The position numbers and the translations under genes were made by a program. From positions 1-9,907 of the forward strand of contig JANXZI010000578.1 in the NCBI GenBank assembly GCA_025355595.1: a DNA stretch of 9,907 nucleotides, read 5' to 3'. Below are positions 1-6,952 of this stretch, one piece after another. The notes under the pieces were generated by a model. That model was not told where the DNA came from and searched no databases. It worked only from the letters and a program-made list of their open reading frames with translations. The DNA comes from Spartobacteria bacterium (GTDB lineage Bacteria; Verrucomicrobiota; Verrucomicrobiia; Chthoniobacterales; Chthoniobacteraceae). Within the stretch, counting starts at the first letter, position 1; every line of letters begins with the position of its first letter.

Positions 1-126
1 GAAGGCTACCTCGCCGAACGCAACCTCGCCCCGAAACCCTATCGCTGGCGGGCCAAGGGTGCCGACATCCTCGCCAAGCTCCAGCGCGCCAAAATCGCCC
101 TGGAAACCGTTACATCACGGACTTAA
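1..126 (+). CDS. IS630-family transposase, C-terminal fragment
   Basis: Frame 1 is open from the window edge to TAA at 124-126, giving 41 residues. The fragment contains the segment YLAERNLAPKPYRWRAKGAD followed by ILAKLQRAK. This matches the C-terminal pattern of IS630-type transposases: a helix, then N-x-x-P-x-P-[FY]-x-W-[RT], then an ILAK-[IL]-x-RA[RK] helix. It catalyses DDE-type cut-and-paste transposition; the catalytic Asp and Glu residues would lie upstream of the window. The stop is 14 bp from the presumed end of the element, as expected for an intact right end. Whether the whole gene is intact cannot be judged here. A shadow gene is unlikely because the motif matches well. Confidence 0.8.
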   Translation, partial: EGYLAERNLAPKPYRWRAKGADILAKLQRAKIALETVTSRT

Positions 127-140
127 GGGACATGACACTA
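121..140 (+). repeat. Putative IS630 terminal inverted repeat (right copy) with TA target dinucleotide
   Basis: The sequence ACTTAAGGGACATGACACTA overlaps the transposase stop codon and ends in TA. Its reverse complement starts TAGTGTCATGTCCCTTAA, which has the look of an outward terminal repeat beginning at a TA target. The partner copy lies outside the window, so the repeat cannot be confirmed by pairing. Confidence 0.4.
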
Positions 141-241
141 GGCTGGTATGAAGCGCGCCGTTGGCGCTCAAACCCGCACCGCTTACTTTGCACCTCTCAA
201 ATCGTTGCCGTCCCCGCACGAAGCTGCCAGCATCGCGCCCG

Positions 242-2320
242 ATGAAAGCATTCCCCCTCTGCGCCCTCGTCGCGCTCACCCCGTTCCTCACCTTCGCCGC
301 CGACGCCCCGCGCGTACTCCCCGCCGCGTCGCTCCCCGACGATGTCCGCCTCCAGCCGCTCAAGGATCTCGACGGCTATTTTCCGTGGTCGCCGCCGGAT
401 TCCAAAATCGTGTGGGACAATCGCGCCGCCGCGGTGAAGACGCAGATTCGCGTCGCGCTCGGCATCTGGCCGGAGCCGACGCGCAATCCGCTGAACGCCG
501 CCGTCCATGGCAAGATCCAGCGCGACGGCTACACCGTCGAGAAGGTCTCGCTCGAGACGATGCCGGGACTTTTCCACACAGGAAACCTCTACCGCCCGAC
601 TGGGCAGGGGAAACATCCCGCGGTGATCGTCACGCACGGCCACTGGAAGGACGCGCGCTTTTGGGAGAAGACGGACGCGGTGCTGAAAAAAGAAATCGCG
701 GACGGCCACGAGAACTCCATGGTCGGCGGGCGCGTGATTTTCCAAAGCATCGGCGTGCAGCTCGCGCGCATGGGCTGCGTCGCCTTCGTGAGCGACATGC
801 TCGGCAACAGCGACTCGCAGCAGATCTCGCATGACCTCGCACACAAATTCGGAAAGCAGCGCTCGGAGATGATCTCGCCCGAGCCCGGCAAGTGGGGGCT
901 CTATTCACCGCAGGCCGAGACATACAGCCAGGGCATCATGGGCCTCCAGACTTGGAACAACATCCGCTCGCTCGACTTCCTCACCGCGCTCGACGACGTG
1001 GACCCGGCGCGCCTCGCCGTGACCGGCGCGAGCGGCGGCGGCACGCAGTCCATGCTCCTCGCCGCGATCGATCCGCGCATCACCGTGGCGGTGCCGTGCG
1101 TGATGGTGAGCACCGCGATGCAGGGCGGCTGCACCTGCGAAAATGCGAGCCTGCTGCGCGTCGGCACGGGCAACATCGAATTTGCCGCGCTCTTTGCGCC
1201 GAAGCCGATGGGCCTCACGAGCGCGCACGACTGGACCGTGAATCTCTCCACGAAGGGCTTCCCCGATCTCGCGCAGCACTGGAAAAATCTCGGCGCGGCG
1301 GACAGCGTGAAGCTCTTCGATCACCCGGATTTTCCGCACAACTACAACCTCGTCACGCGCGAGCACATCTACGATTTTTTCAACACGCACTTCCGCCTCG
1401 GCCTCGCCGGAGAGCGCCTGAAGGAGCACGACTACGAGCCGCTTACGCAGGCGCAGCTCACCGTGTGGGACGCCCAGCATCCCGCGCCCGCGGGCGGCGA
1501 GGACTTCGAGAAAAAGCTGCTCCAGTGGTGGAAGGAGGACAGCGACAAAGTGCTCGCCGCCAACTTTGAAAAAATCGCGCGCCCCGCGCTCGACGCGATT
1601 TTCACGCGCACGCTCGCTGGTGAAAAGGCAACGATCGATCGCAGGACTTTCAAGAAAGAGGATCGCGGCGACTGGTGGCTGCTGCGCGGCGTCGTGGATA
1701 ACGAAGGGCGCCATGAGGCCGTGCCATGCCTCTTTTTTCATCCGAAGAAATGGAACGGGCGCACCGTCATCTGGCTGACGGAAAAAGGAAAATCCGCGCT
1801 GCTCGACGGCGACCAGCCAAATGCCGACGTCTCACGCTTGATCGCCTCGGGCGTCAGCGTCATTGCGCCCGATCTTTTTATGCTGGGCGAATTCGTCTTC
1901 GCCGGCCAGTCGGATGATCCGGTGCGCAAGGTGAAGAATCCGCGCGAGGCCGCGGCCTTCACGTTCGGCTACAACAATTCGCTGCTCGTCCAGCGCACGC
2001 ACGACGTGCTCACGCTGCTCGCATTCGTGCGCGACCATGAGCACCACTCGACCAGCGTCGTGCTCGTCGCGCTCGACAAGACCGCCGCCATCGCCGCCGC
2101 CGCGCGCGCGCTTGCCGACGGCTACGTGAACAAGGCCGTGCTCGATGCGCAGGTCCGCCTGCTCGACGCGCCGAGCATCTACAGCCCTTGGTTCCAGCCG
2201 GGCGCGGCGAAATTTGGCGATGTCCCCGGCCTGCTTAAACTCGGGAAGGGCGCGCTGTGGAAAAAGGGCGAGCCGGGAGCAAAACTGGAGTCCGCGATCG
2301 ATGCAATGATCGCGGACTGA
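242..2320 (+). CDS. Secreted two-lobed alpha/beta hydrolase (acetylxylan-esterase / prolyl-oligopeptidase-like)
   Basis: The 692-residue protein starts with a signal peptide (MKAFPLCALVALTPFLTFAA, cleavage near residues 20-22), so it acts in the periplasm or outside the cell. Residues about 115-390 form an alpha/beta-hydrolase domain. The oxyanion segment is VTHGH (132-134), the nucleophile elbow is GASGGG with Ser264, Asp330 in SAHDW is a plausible acid, and His366 in FPHNYN is the likely catalytic base. The segment QGGCTCENA is, as I recall, typical of planctomycete and verrucomicrobial acetylxylan-esterase-like hydrolases. The likely role is cleaving ester bonds on polysaccharide substituents, but the substrate is inferred. 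Residues about 475-690 look like a second hydrolase lobe with no GxSxG; VALDKTA (Asp612) sits where the elbow would be. ATG242 is preferred to an in-frame TTG at 161 because the signal peptide begins exactly there. No Shine-Dalgarno is visible. An IS630 end lies about 100 bp upstream. Confidence 0.85.
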   Translation: MKAFPLCALVALTPFLTFAADAPRVLPAASLPDDVRLQPLKDLDGYFPWSPPDSKIVWDNRAAAVKTQIRVALGIWPEPTRNPLNAAVHGKIQRDGYTVEKVSLETMPGLFHTGNLYRPTGQGKHPAVIVTHGHWKDARFWEKTDAVLKKEIADGHENSMVGGRVIFQSIGVQLARMGCVAFVSDMLGNSDSQQISHDLAHKFGKQRSEMISPEPGKWGLYSPQAETYSQGIMGLQTWNNIRSLDFLTALDDVDPARLAVTGASGGGTQSMLLAAIDPRITVAVPCVMVSTAMQGGCTCENASLLRVGTGNIEFAALFAPKPMGLTSAHDWTVNLSTKGFPDLAQHWKNLGAADSVKLFDHPDFPHNYNLVTREHIYDFFNTHFRLGLAGERLKEHDYEPLTQAQLTVWDAQHPAPAGGEDFEKKLLQWWKEDSDKVLAANFEKIARPALDAIFTRTLAGEKATIDRRTFKKEDRGDWWLLRGVVDNEGRHEAVPCLFFHPKKWNGRTVIWLTEKGKSALLDGDQPNADVSRLIASGVSVIAPDLFMLGEFVFAGQSDDPVRKVKNPREAAAFTFGYNNSLLVQRTHDVLTLLAFVRDHEHHSTSVVLVALDKTAAIAAAARALADGYVNKAVLDAQVRLLDAPSIYSPWFQPGAAKFGDVPGLLKLGKGALWKKGEPGAKLESAIDAMIAD
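2289..2318 (+). terminator. Perfect 11-bp hairpin spanning the esterase 3' end, candidate terminator between convergent genes
   Basis: AGTCCGCGATC (2289-2299) and GATCGCGGACT (2308-2318) are perfect reverse complements with an 8-nt loop. The stem lies in the last codons and ends in the first base of the TGA stop. No T-tract follows, so it is not a classical intrinsic terminator. It may still stall transcription or protect the 3' end, and being symmetric it could act on the opposing gene that ends at 2359. CGGACT (2313-2318) can alternatively pair with AGTCCG (2347-2352), giving a competing fold. Confidence 0.5.
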
Positions 2321-2358
2321 CCGCCATTCCTGGGAATCGTCTGGCGAGTCCGTTTCGG

Positions 2359-4152
2359 CTACTTTCCCGCCCGCCGTGTGCGCCAGATTGCGAATAGGAG
2401 CACGCCGAGCGTGACGACGAGCAGCGGCGTGCGCGCTGACGAAGCAGCGAGGAACGGCTTGTTCGCGGTGGTGCGGAAATCCGCCGTGAAGATCACCGCG
2501 GCATCCGTGTCCTTTCCGGACACGACGCGCACCGTGTAGAGCGTGCCCGGCCTGAGCCCGCGCAGTTCCGCCGTCATATGATCTCCTGCCGGCGCGACCT
2601 TCGCGGGTGGCAGCGGCGACCATCCGATTTGCAGATCGCCGGCGTCGGAAATGGACAGCACACGCTCCTCGATGCGCAGATTTTCCACCGGGCCGAGATT
2701 TGCCGGCCAGTCGAGCATCGCCGTGTCTGTGCCGGTGCCGTGGGCGAAGTTTCCCAGGATGTTCGGGACGTCGCGCGCATCGGCCGGGATCAGCGGCGGG
2801 TCGTTTTCCTTCGCCTCGCTTTCGGCGGGCGTGCTGTCTGGCTGGCGCTCGGCGGCGGGTCCCGTGCTGCGCGCTTCGGTCTGGATTTGCGCGGGCTCCG
2901 CGATCTCCGCCTTCACCTGCACGGTGGCTGAGCCGCCTTCGCCGATCGCTTTCAGCGCCGAGTGAAATATGCCCGCCTTCGCATCGCGCGCGCTGATCGG
3001 AATCTCCACGCGACCGCGCGCGGGCGCGGTAACGACGCGCGTGGCGACTTCGAAGGGGCGCTCGACATCGAGCCGCACCGTCACCGGTTCGCCACCGCTG
3101 TTTTCTAAAATCGCCGTGCCCCCCGCTGCCGCATCCCCGGCGCTGGCCGAGATGTGCACTTCCGCGGCGGTGAATTTCAGGATCGCGCCGACTGCCACCG
3201 CGTGGACGTTCACGCTCGCGCTCCATTCCTTGCTGCTTAATTTCACGACTTCGTCAAATGCCGCACCCACCGCAGCGTCGGCAAAAATGGGCACGCTGCT
3301 CGTGGTCCGAGCAGGGACTCTCACGATGTGGTCCGTCAGCAGTCGTTCGCCGGCTTCCATCGCGATGCTCGCATCCTCCTCCGAGCGGTTTGTGACTTTG
3401 AGGACGCCCATGCGGGTCTGGTTGCCGGGCTGCGCGGTGAGTTTCAATTGCGCCGGCGTGACGTCGAGGCGCTGCTCCGCACTCGCGCGCAGCGACACGA
3501 TCTTCCGCTGCGAGCCGGTAATGATCGCTTCGCCCGTGCGCACGCCGGTCTGCGAGGGCGCGAAGATGAGCCGGATGATCGCCTTCCTGTGCGCGGCGAT
3601 TTTGAAAATCTTCAACCCCTCGATGCTCCACGGTTCTTCCACGGCCACCGCGCCTTCGAGGATGCCGCCCCCCTCATTGGCGATTTCCAATTCCGCCGTG
3701 CTGCGCTGGCCGGGAAACACCGGAGGAAACTCGATTTCATTCGGCGCGGCCAGCCTCGGCGGCACGACGACTGGCTCGGAAAAACGGATCGCGATCACGC
3801 CCGGCGCGGATACGCCCTCGGAGCCGCGCACCGCATACGTGAAGCGATCCTCCGCGGTGCCGCCTTTTGCGGAGGGCGTGTAGATTACTGTCGCGGTATT
3901 CATCGCCGCATTTTTCACGGCCGAAAGTTTTCCGTGCGAGGGCGGGGTGCGGATGAGAAATTCAAGCATCTCGCCGCGCGTGCCGTGGATGGCGAGCGGC
4001 ACTGTGACCTTTTCGCCGCGCTGCGCGGGGATGGTCTGCGAGACGACGGGCGGCGGCACTGCCGGCCCGCGGGAATCGCGGCGTCCCTGCGCCCCTGCGG
4101 ATGAAAGCAGGGCGGCGGCGAGGATTGCGACGATGAATGTCTTGTGCAGCAC
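2359..4152 (-). CDS. Secreted, membrane-anchored Ig-like / fibronectin III-like repeat protein
   Basis: The 597-residue protein has a signal peptide at residues 1-21 (hydrophobic core FIVAILAAALLSSAGA) and one C-terminal membrane helix at about 575-590 followed by RTRRAGK. Most of it should therefore face the periplasm, tethered to the inner membrane. Residues 35-125 resemble a cadherin/tandem-95-like Ig domain (PSHGKL, then TVIYTPSAKGG and DRFTYAV). Residues 137-225 resemble an ASH/HYDIN or choice-of-anchor-D domain (EFPPVFPGQRSTAELEIANEG, FAPSQTG). Two more Ig-like repeats follow (about 228-322 and 325-415), then a Pro/Glu-rich linker (418-455) and an FN3-like domain (about 485-560; LRPGTLYTVRV). 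I see no cysteines. The likely role is structural or adhesive, with no enzymatic motif. The GTG start at 4152 gives a clean signal peptide; an alternative ATG at 4194 would put a 19-residue basic leader before the hydrophobic core. It converges with the esterase, 38 bp away. Confidence 0.75.
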   Translation of the reverse strand: MLHKTFIVAILAAALLSSAGAQGRRDSRGPAVPPPVVSQTIPAQRGEKVTVPLAIHGTRGEMLEFLIRTPPSHGKLSAVKNAAMNTATVIYTPSAKGGTAEDRFTYAVRGSEGVSAPGVIAIRFSEPVVVPPRLAAPNEIEFPPVFPGQRSTAELEIANEGGGILEGAVAVEEPWSIEGLKIFKIAAHRKAIIRLIFAPSQTGVRTGEAIITGSQRKIVSLRASAEQRLDVTPAQLKLTAQPGNQTRMGVLKVTNRSEEDASIAMEAGERLLTDHIVRVPARTTSSVPIFADAAVGAAFDEVVKLSSKEWSASVNVHAVAVGAILKFTAAEVHISASAGDAAAGGTAILENSGGEPVTVRLDVERPFEVATRVVTAPARGRVEIPISARDAKAGIFHSALKAIGEGGSATVQVKAEIAEPAQIQTEARSTGPAAERQPDSTPAESEAKENDPPLIPADARDVPNILGNFAHGTGTDTAMLDWPANLGPVENLRIEERVLSISDAGDLQIGWSPLPPAKVAPAGDHMTAELRGLRPGTLYTVRVVSGKDTDAAVIFTADFRTTANKPFLAASSARTPLLVVTLGVLLFAIWRTRRAGK

Positions 4153-4189
4153 GGGGAAGGTTGCGCCGCTTATAGACGGGGCGCGGCGG

Positions 4190-4210
4190 AACATCCAACA
4201 TCCAACATTC
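4190..4210. repeat. Heptamer tandem array AACATCC x3 (last unit AACATTC)
   Basis: Three adjacent 7-bp units occur at 4190-4196, 4197-4203 and 4204-4210: AACATCC, AACATCC, AACATTC. They lie in the 141-bp spacer between the divergent Ig-like gene (start 4152) and small membrane-protein gene (start 4294). On the minus strand the unit reads GGATGTT, so it contains ATG; the alternative upstream start of the Ig-like gene (4194) falls inside the array. The array could be a binding-site cluster or one copy of a dispersed genomic word. Confidence 0.7.
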
Positions 4211-4242
4211 GACGCAGCGGCACGGCATTGATTCGGCGTGAT

Positions 4243-4283
4243 GAGCCCCGGCTGCGGCTGGACAGTGCGGCCCGCCGGGGCTC
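4243..4283 (+). promoter_or_regulatory. GC-rich 9-bp hairpin just upstream of a start codon
   Basis: GAGCCCCGG (4243-4251) and CCGGGGCTC (4275-4283) are perfect reverse complements separated by 23 nt. The hairpin ends 10 nt before the ATG at 4294, covering the place where a ribosome binding site would sit. If transcribed, it could limit translation of the small membrane protein or pause RNA polymerase. It could equally be an operator-like palindrome. No known riboswitch class is recognised. Confidence 0.4.
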
Positions 4284-4293
4284 TATTTCGCGC

Positions 4294-4620
4294 ATGGGCC
4301 GGAACCGGATTATCAAGATTTGCAGCATCGTCGGCTTTGTGCTGGCCGAGATCTACATGGTGTTCGTCGTGCTCGCGCCGTACCGGCCGGAACTGGCCTC
4401 GACCACGCGGATGCTCATCCCGAAGGCGGCCATTCCAAAAATCGAGGGCGTCGAGCCGGGGACGCCCCCGCCGCCCGGTGTGCTCGCGATGAAGCTCGCG
4501 GTGTGCGCGTTTTTCTTTGGGCCGTTCGGCGCGTTCGTCGGCCTCGGCGCGGGGCTGCTCATCGAGGGCGCGCGGCAGAAAATCGTCAGCTTGCGACCGG
4601 CTTCTCGTCCGCAGAAGTGA
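4294..4620 (+). CDS. Small two-helix inner-membrane protein of unknown function
   Basis: The 108-residue protein begins MGRNRIIKICSIVGF and has two hydrophobic segments: about residues 6-27 (IIKICSIVGFVLAEIYMVFVVLA) and about 68-90 (AMKLAVCAFFFGPFGAFVG and on). A proline-rich loop (GVEPGTPPPPGV, about residues 51-63) connects them. The basic N-terminus suggests that both ends are cytoplasmic, with the loop outside. The ATG at 4294 is preferred because it directly precedes the first helix; the frame is open further upstream to 4144 but that part looks non-coding. The last 35 bp overlap the 3' end of the opposing coiled-coil gene. I do not recognise the family. Confidence 0.6.
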   Translation: MGRNRIIKICSIVGFVLAEIYMVFVVLAPYRPELASTTRMLIPKAAIPKIEGVEPGTPPPPGVLAMKLAVCAFFFGPFGAFVGLGAGLLIEGARQKIVSLRPASRPQK

Positions 4621-6685
4621 CCTTGCCCACTCCGAGCCGGCTTCGCAAAGTGGCGACCTCATCGCGGAGCATGTCGCGCCGCGCCTGGAGGACGCCCACA
4701 TGCTGCTTCGCACGGTCGAGTGCCGCCGTCAGCGCATCGCGCTCCGTCTCGAGTGTCTTTTCGCGTTCCGTCGGCCCGGCGGAAGCGGGCTGCGTGTCGC
4801 GGCCCTGCGTGCGGAGCTGATCGAGCGCGGACTTTGCGCGCGCGGTCTCGTTCCTCAGCGTCTCGAGTTCCGCCGACTTTTCCGCCTCGATCTTTTTTGC
4901 GCGCTCGGCGGAATCTGCCGCCGCGCGTTCCGCCGCCTTCGCGCGTTCCTGCGCGGCGATTCTTTCGGTGCGCTCCTTGGCGACCTCGGCCTGCGTCTCC
5001 CGGACCGCTGCCTCGTGCTGGAGCACGAGGCCGGTCAGGCTCTCCACGCGGGCACTGAGGAGTTGAAATTGTGTCTCGCGGTTTTTCGCGGCGTTTTCCG
5101 TGGATGCGGCGAGCTGCTTGAATTGCGCAATCTCGCCATCCTTCGCCGCCATGAGCGCATCGCGCTGCTTTTTGCCGTCAGCGATTTCCGCGCGGTCGGC
5201 CATGGCCTTTTCCAGCGCAGCGGAAATGCGGGCCCGGTCCGCGGCGGCTGCATCCTCCGCATCGCGCAGCCGTGTGATTTCCGCCTGCGCGGAACTGATC
5301 GCGGGCCTGAGTTCCGCGATCGTCTTTTCCTTCGCGGCGGCTGCGGTTGCGGCGTCGTCGCGCTCCTTGCGCAGCGCGGCGAGCTGGCCCGTGAGATCGG
5401 CGCTCTCCTCCTTGAGGCCGGTGAAGCCGGCATTGACCGCCGCGTGTCGGCGCTCGGCCTCGACGAATTTTGCGTGCAGCCTGTCGGCGTATTCTTGGAG
5501 CGTCTTCTCCGTCGCCCGCGCCTCGGCGAGCATGGCCTCGTGTTTTTGCGTGGCGGCTTCGCGTTCCTTCGCGGCCTGCTCCGCCTCCTTGCGAAGGCGC
5601 TCCGCCTCGCCCTGTGCGGCGGTCAGTTGTTCCCGGAGCGACTTGGCCGTGGCGGCCTCGGACTGAAGCTCCGCCACGCGCCGCACCGCAGTCTCGACCT
5701 GCGTCCCGTGCTCGGAGAGCTGATCCTGCGCAGCGGCGTGCTGGGCCTGCAAATCGCCGAGGAGCCCGCGGAGTTCGGCCGCGGATGCGCGTGCGGCTTG
5801 CAATTCCGATTCGTGGCCGCGCGCCTTTTCGGCGGCGGATTCGCTGAGGGCGCAAATATTGCGCTGGGCCTGTGCGAGTTCTTCGCGCAGCGGCAGCAGC
5901 TCCTCGACGATGCCGGTGAGCTGCGTGCGCTCCGCCTCGAGGCTGGTGAGTTTTGCGGCAAGATCCGGCAGCCGCGCCTCCGCCTGCACACACTGCGCCT
6001 CTGCCTCCGCAAGCTCCACGCGGTGTGCCTCTGCCGCCGTTCTTGCGTCTGCCTGTGCCCGCTCGGTTTCGCTCCGCGTGTCTGCGAACTGCCGTCGCAA
6101 TTCCGCCGCTTCCGCCGCCGTCTTTTTTGCGATTTCGTCGCGCTCGCGCTGGAGCGCGCCGAGCTGTTCGGTGATCGTGGCGAGGCGGTTCTCCGTCTCC
6201 GCGTGCATCGCCTGGAGCCCGGTGAGTTCCGTGCGCAGCGCCGTGGCTTCCGCCGTTGCCGCCTTCCGCCGCGCCTCCCGCTCCGCGGCCTCCGCGAGAC
6301 TTTTTTTCGCGGCTGCCAGTTCGTCACGCAGCGGGCGCAGCGCCGCCACTTCGCCCTCCAGGGACTTCTGCGCCGCGATGAGTCCCTCGATGTCCTTCTT
6401 CGCGCCCTGCACGGTCGCCGTGTGCTTTTCGCGCAGTTGCTTCAGTTCCTCCGTCGCCTTCGCGGCCTCGGTCTGCGCCTTCTGGAGATCGGCATACATC
6501 GCATCCGCGGAGCCGCCGAGGATCGCGAGCTTCCGCTTCGTGAGCACCTCCACCGGCACCTTGTCCGACTGCGGGATCACCAGCCCGCTGTGGCACGTCG
6601 GGCAGTCAATCTTCACCCCTACGGCCGATGCTTCGACCGCGATTTTTTGCGTGCATTCTGGGCAGCGGAATTTGATTTCGGCCAT
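4586..6685 (-). CDS. Zinc-ribbon protein with a very long coiled coil
   Basis: The 699-residue protein starts MAEIKFRCPECTQKI. Its N-terminus has two CPxC pairs, Cys8/Cys11 and Cys28/Cys31, which fit a small zinc-ribbon fold. From about residue 60 to 690 it is almost pure helix-forming sequence rich in Ala, Glu, Lys, Arg, Leu and Gln, with heptad-like spacing (for example LRKEAEQAAKEREAATQKHE), so a long coiled-coil rod is expected. There is no signal peptide or membrane segment, so it is likely cytoplasmic. It lacks Walker motifs, so it is not an SMC protein. It may be a scaffold or filament-like cytoskeletal protein; that is inference. ATG6685 is chosen because the zinc ribbon starts there; the 28 in-frame codons upstream look non-coding. 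An A9 run lies just upstream on the coding strand, with no Shine-Dalgarno. The end overlaps the small membrane-protein gene by 35 bp. Confidence 0.8.
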   Translation of the reverse strand: MAEIKFRCPECTQKIAVEASAVGVKIDCPTCHSGLVIPQSDKVPVEVLTKRKLAILGGSADAMYADLQKAQTEAAKATEELKQLREKHTATVQGAKKDIEGLIAAQKSLEGEVAALRPLRDELAAAKKSLAEAAEREARRKAATAEATALRTELTGLQAMHAETENRLATITEQLGALQRERDEIAKKTAAEAAELRRQFADTRSETERAQADARTAAEAHRVELAEAEAQCVQAEARLPDLAAKLTSLEAERTQLTGIVEELLPLREELAQAQRNICALSESAAEKARGHESELQAARASAAELRGLLGDLQAQHAAAQDQLSEHGTQVETAVRRVAELQSEAATAKSLREQLTAAQGEAERLRKEAEQAAKEREAATQKHEAMLAEARATEKTLQEYADRLHAKFVEAERRHAAVNAGFTGLKEESADLTGQLAALRKERDDAATAAAAKEKTIAELRPAISSAQAEITRLRDAEDAAAADRARISAALEKAMADRAEIADGKKQRDALMAAKDGEIAQFKQLAASTENAAKNRETQFQLLSARVESLTGLVLQHEAAVRETQAEVAKERTERIAAQERAKAAERAAADSAERAKKIEAEKSAELETLRNETARAKSALDQLRTQGRDTQPASAGPTEREKTLETERDALTAALDRAKQHVGVLQARRDMLRDEVATLRSRLGVGKVTSADEKPVAS

Positions 6686-6822
6686 GTGGACTGTGTTTTT
6701 TTTTCCGCGGTGCTCAGGCGATTTTTCGGAATGAAAAAGTCTGCACGCGGCGGGCGGGCGACGATACATAGCAGGGAGCGTGCGAAAAGGGGAAACTGTG
6801 CGACGGGCCGATCTGAAATACT

Positions 6823-6900
6823 CAAACTACAAAGCACAAAGACCAAAGGGCGATGGTGGCGGTCATCGGTTGTTTTTTGATTTTTGTGCTTTGAATTTTG
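6823..6900. repeat. Long imperfect inverted repeat of CAAAG words (18-nt arms, 16 matching)
   Basis: CAAAGCACAAA (6830-6840) and TTTGTGCTTTG (6883-6893) are perfect 11-bp reverse complements. Extending outward to 6823-6840 and 6883-6900 keeps 16 of 18 positions paired. The 42-nt spacer holds a smaller CGATG/CATCG pair (6851-6855, 6864-6868). The element lies in the spacer between the divergent zinc-ribbon gene (start 6685) and HAD gene (start about 6953). Its A/T-rich, word-like composition contrasts with the GC-rich genes around it. Confidence 0.75.
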
Positions 6901-6952
6901 CCCCGCGATCCTGCTCGCCTTTCCCGAAATCCTGCGCATCTTCCGCGCCCTT

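Larger units (their letters stand above)
1..140 (+). mobile_element. Right end of an IS630-family insertion sequence (truncated by window edge)
   Basis: The first 126 bases encode the C-terminal end of an IS630-type DDE transposase, and the following 14 bases look like the element's terminal sequence. After the stop codon the DNA reads GGGACATGACACTA; IS630 elements insert at TA dinucleotides, so the TA at 139-140 is the likely edge of the element. The other end and most of the transposase lie to the left of the window. The boundary is inferred from the family's TA target rule and from the change to non-coding sequence, because the matching left terminal repeat is not visible. The element sits about 100 bp upstream of the esterase gene, so it could affect that gene's promoter. 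Confidence 0.7.

Noticed and set aside
161..189. Possible -35/-10 pair (TTGGCG, 17 nt, TACTTT) upstream of the esterase
   Set aside because: Only 4/6 and about 3/6 matches to the consensus; such matches are common by chance and the host's consensus is unknown.
905..1741. 278-codon minus-strand frame inside the esterase
   Set aside because: It lies entirely inside a well supported gene on the other strand and its composition is that of a reverse-complement shadow.
2359..2430. PEP-CTERM or LPXTG sorting signal at the end of the Ig-like protein
   Set aside because: There is a membrane helix and basic tail, but neither a Pro-Glu-Pro nor an LPXTG motif precedes it, so a plain membrane anchor is the simpler reading.
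1832..3226. 464-codon minus-strand frame spanning two genes
   Set aside because: It crosses the esterase end and the Ig-like gene in another frame, is extremely Arg/Ala/Gly-rich, and has no domain or signal.
4153..4713. N-terminal extension of the Ig-like protein (frame open to 4713)
   Set aside because: The extension is Arg/Glu-rich, overlaps the small membrane-protein gene, and would bury the signal peptide deep inside the protein.
4517..6880. 787-codon open frame on the + strand opposite the coiled-coil gene
   Set aside because: It is an antisense shadow of a GC-rich Ala/Glu/Leu coiled-coil gene. The translation is Arg/Leu/Cys-rich with no motifs, while the minus strand shows a zinc ribbon and regular coiled coil.
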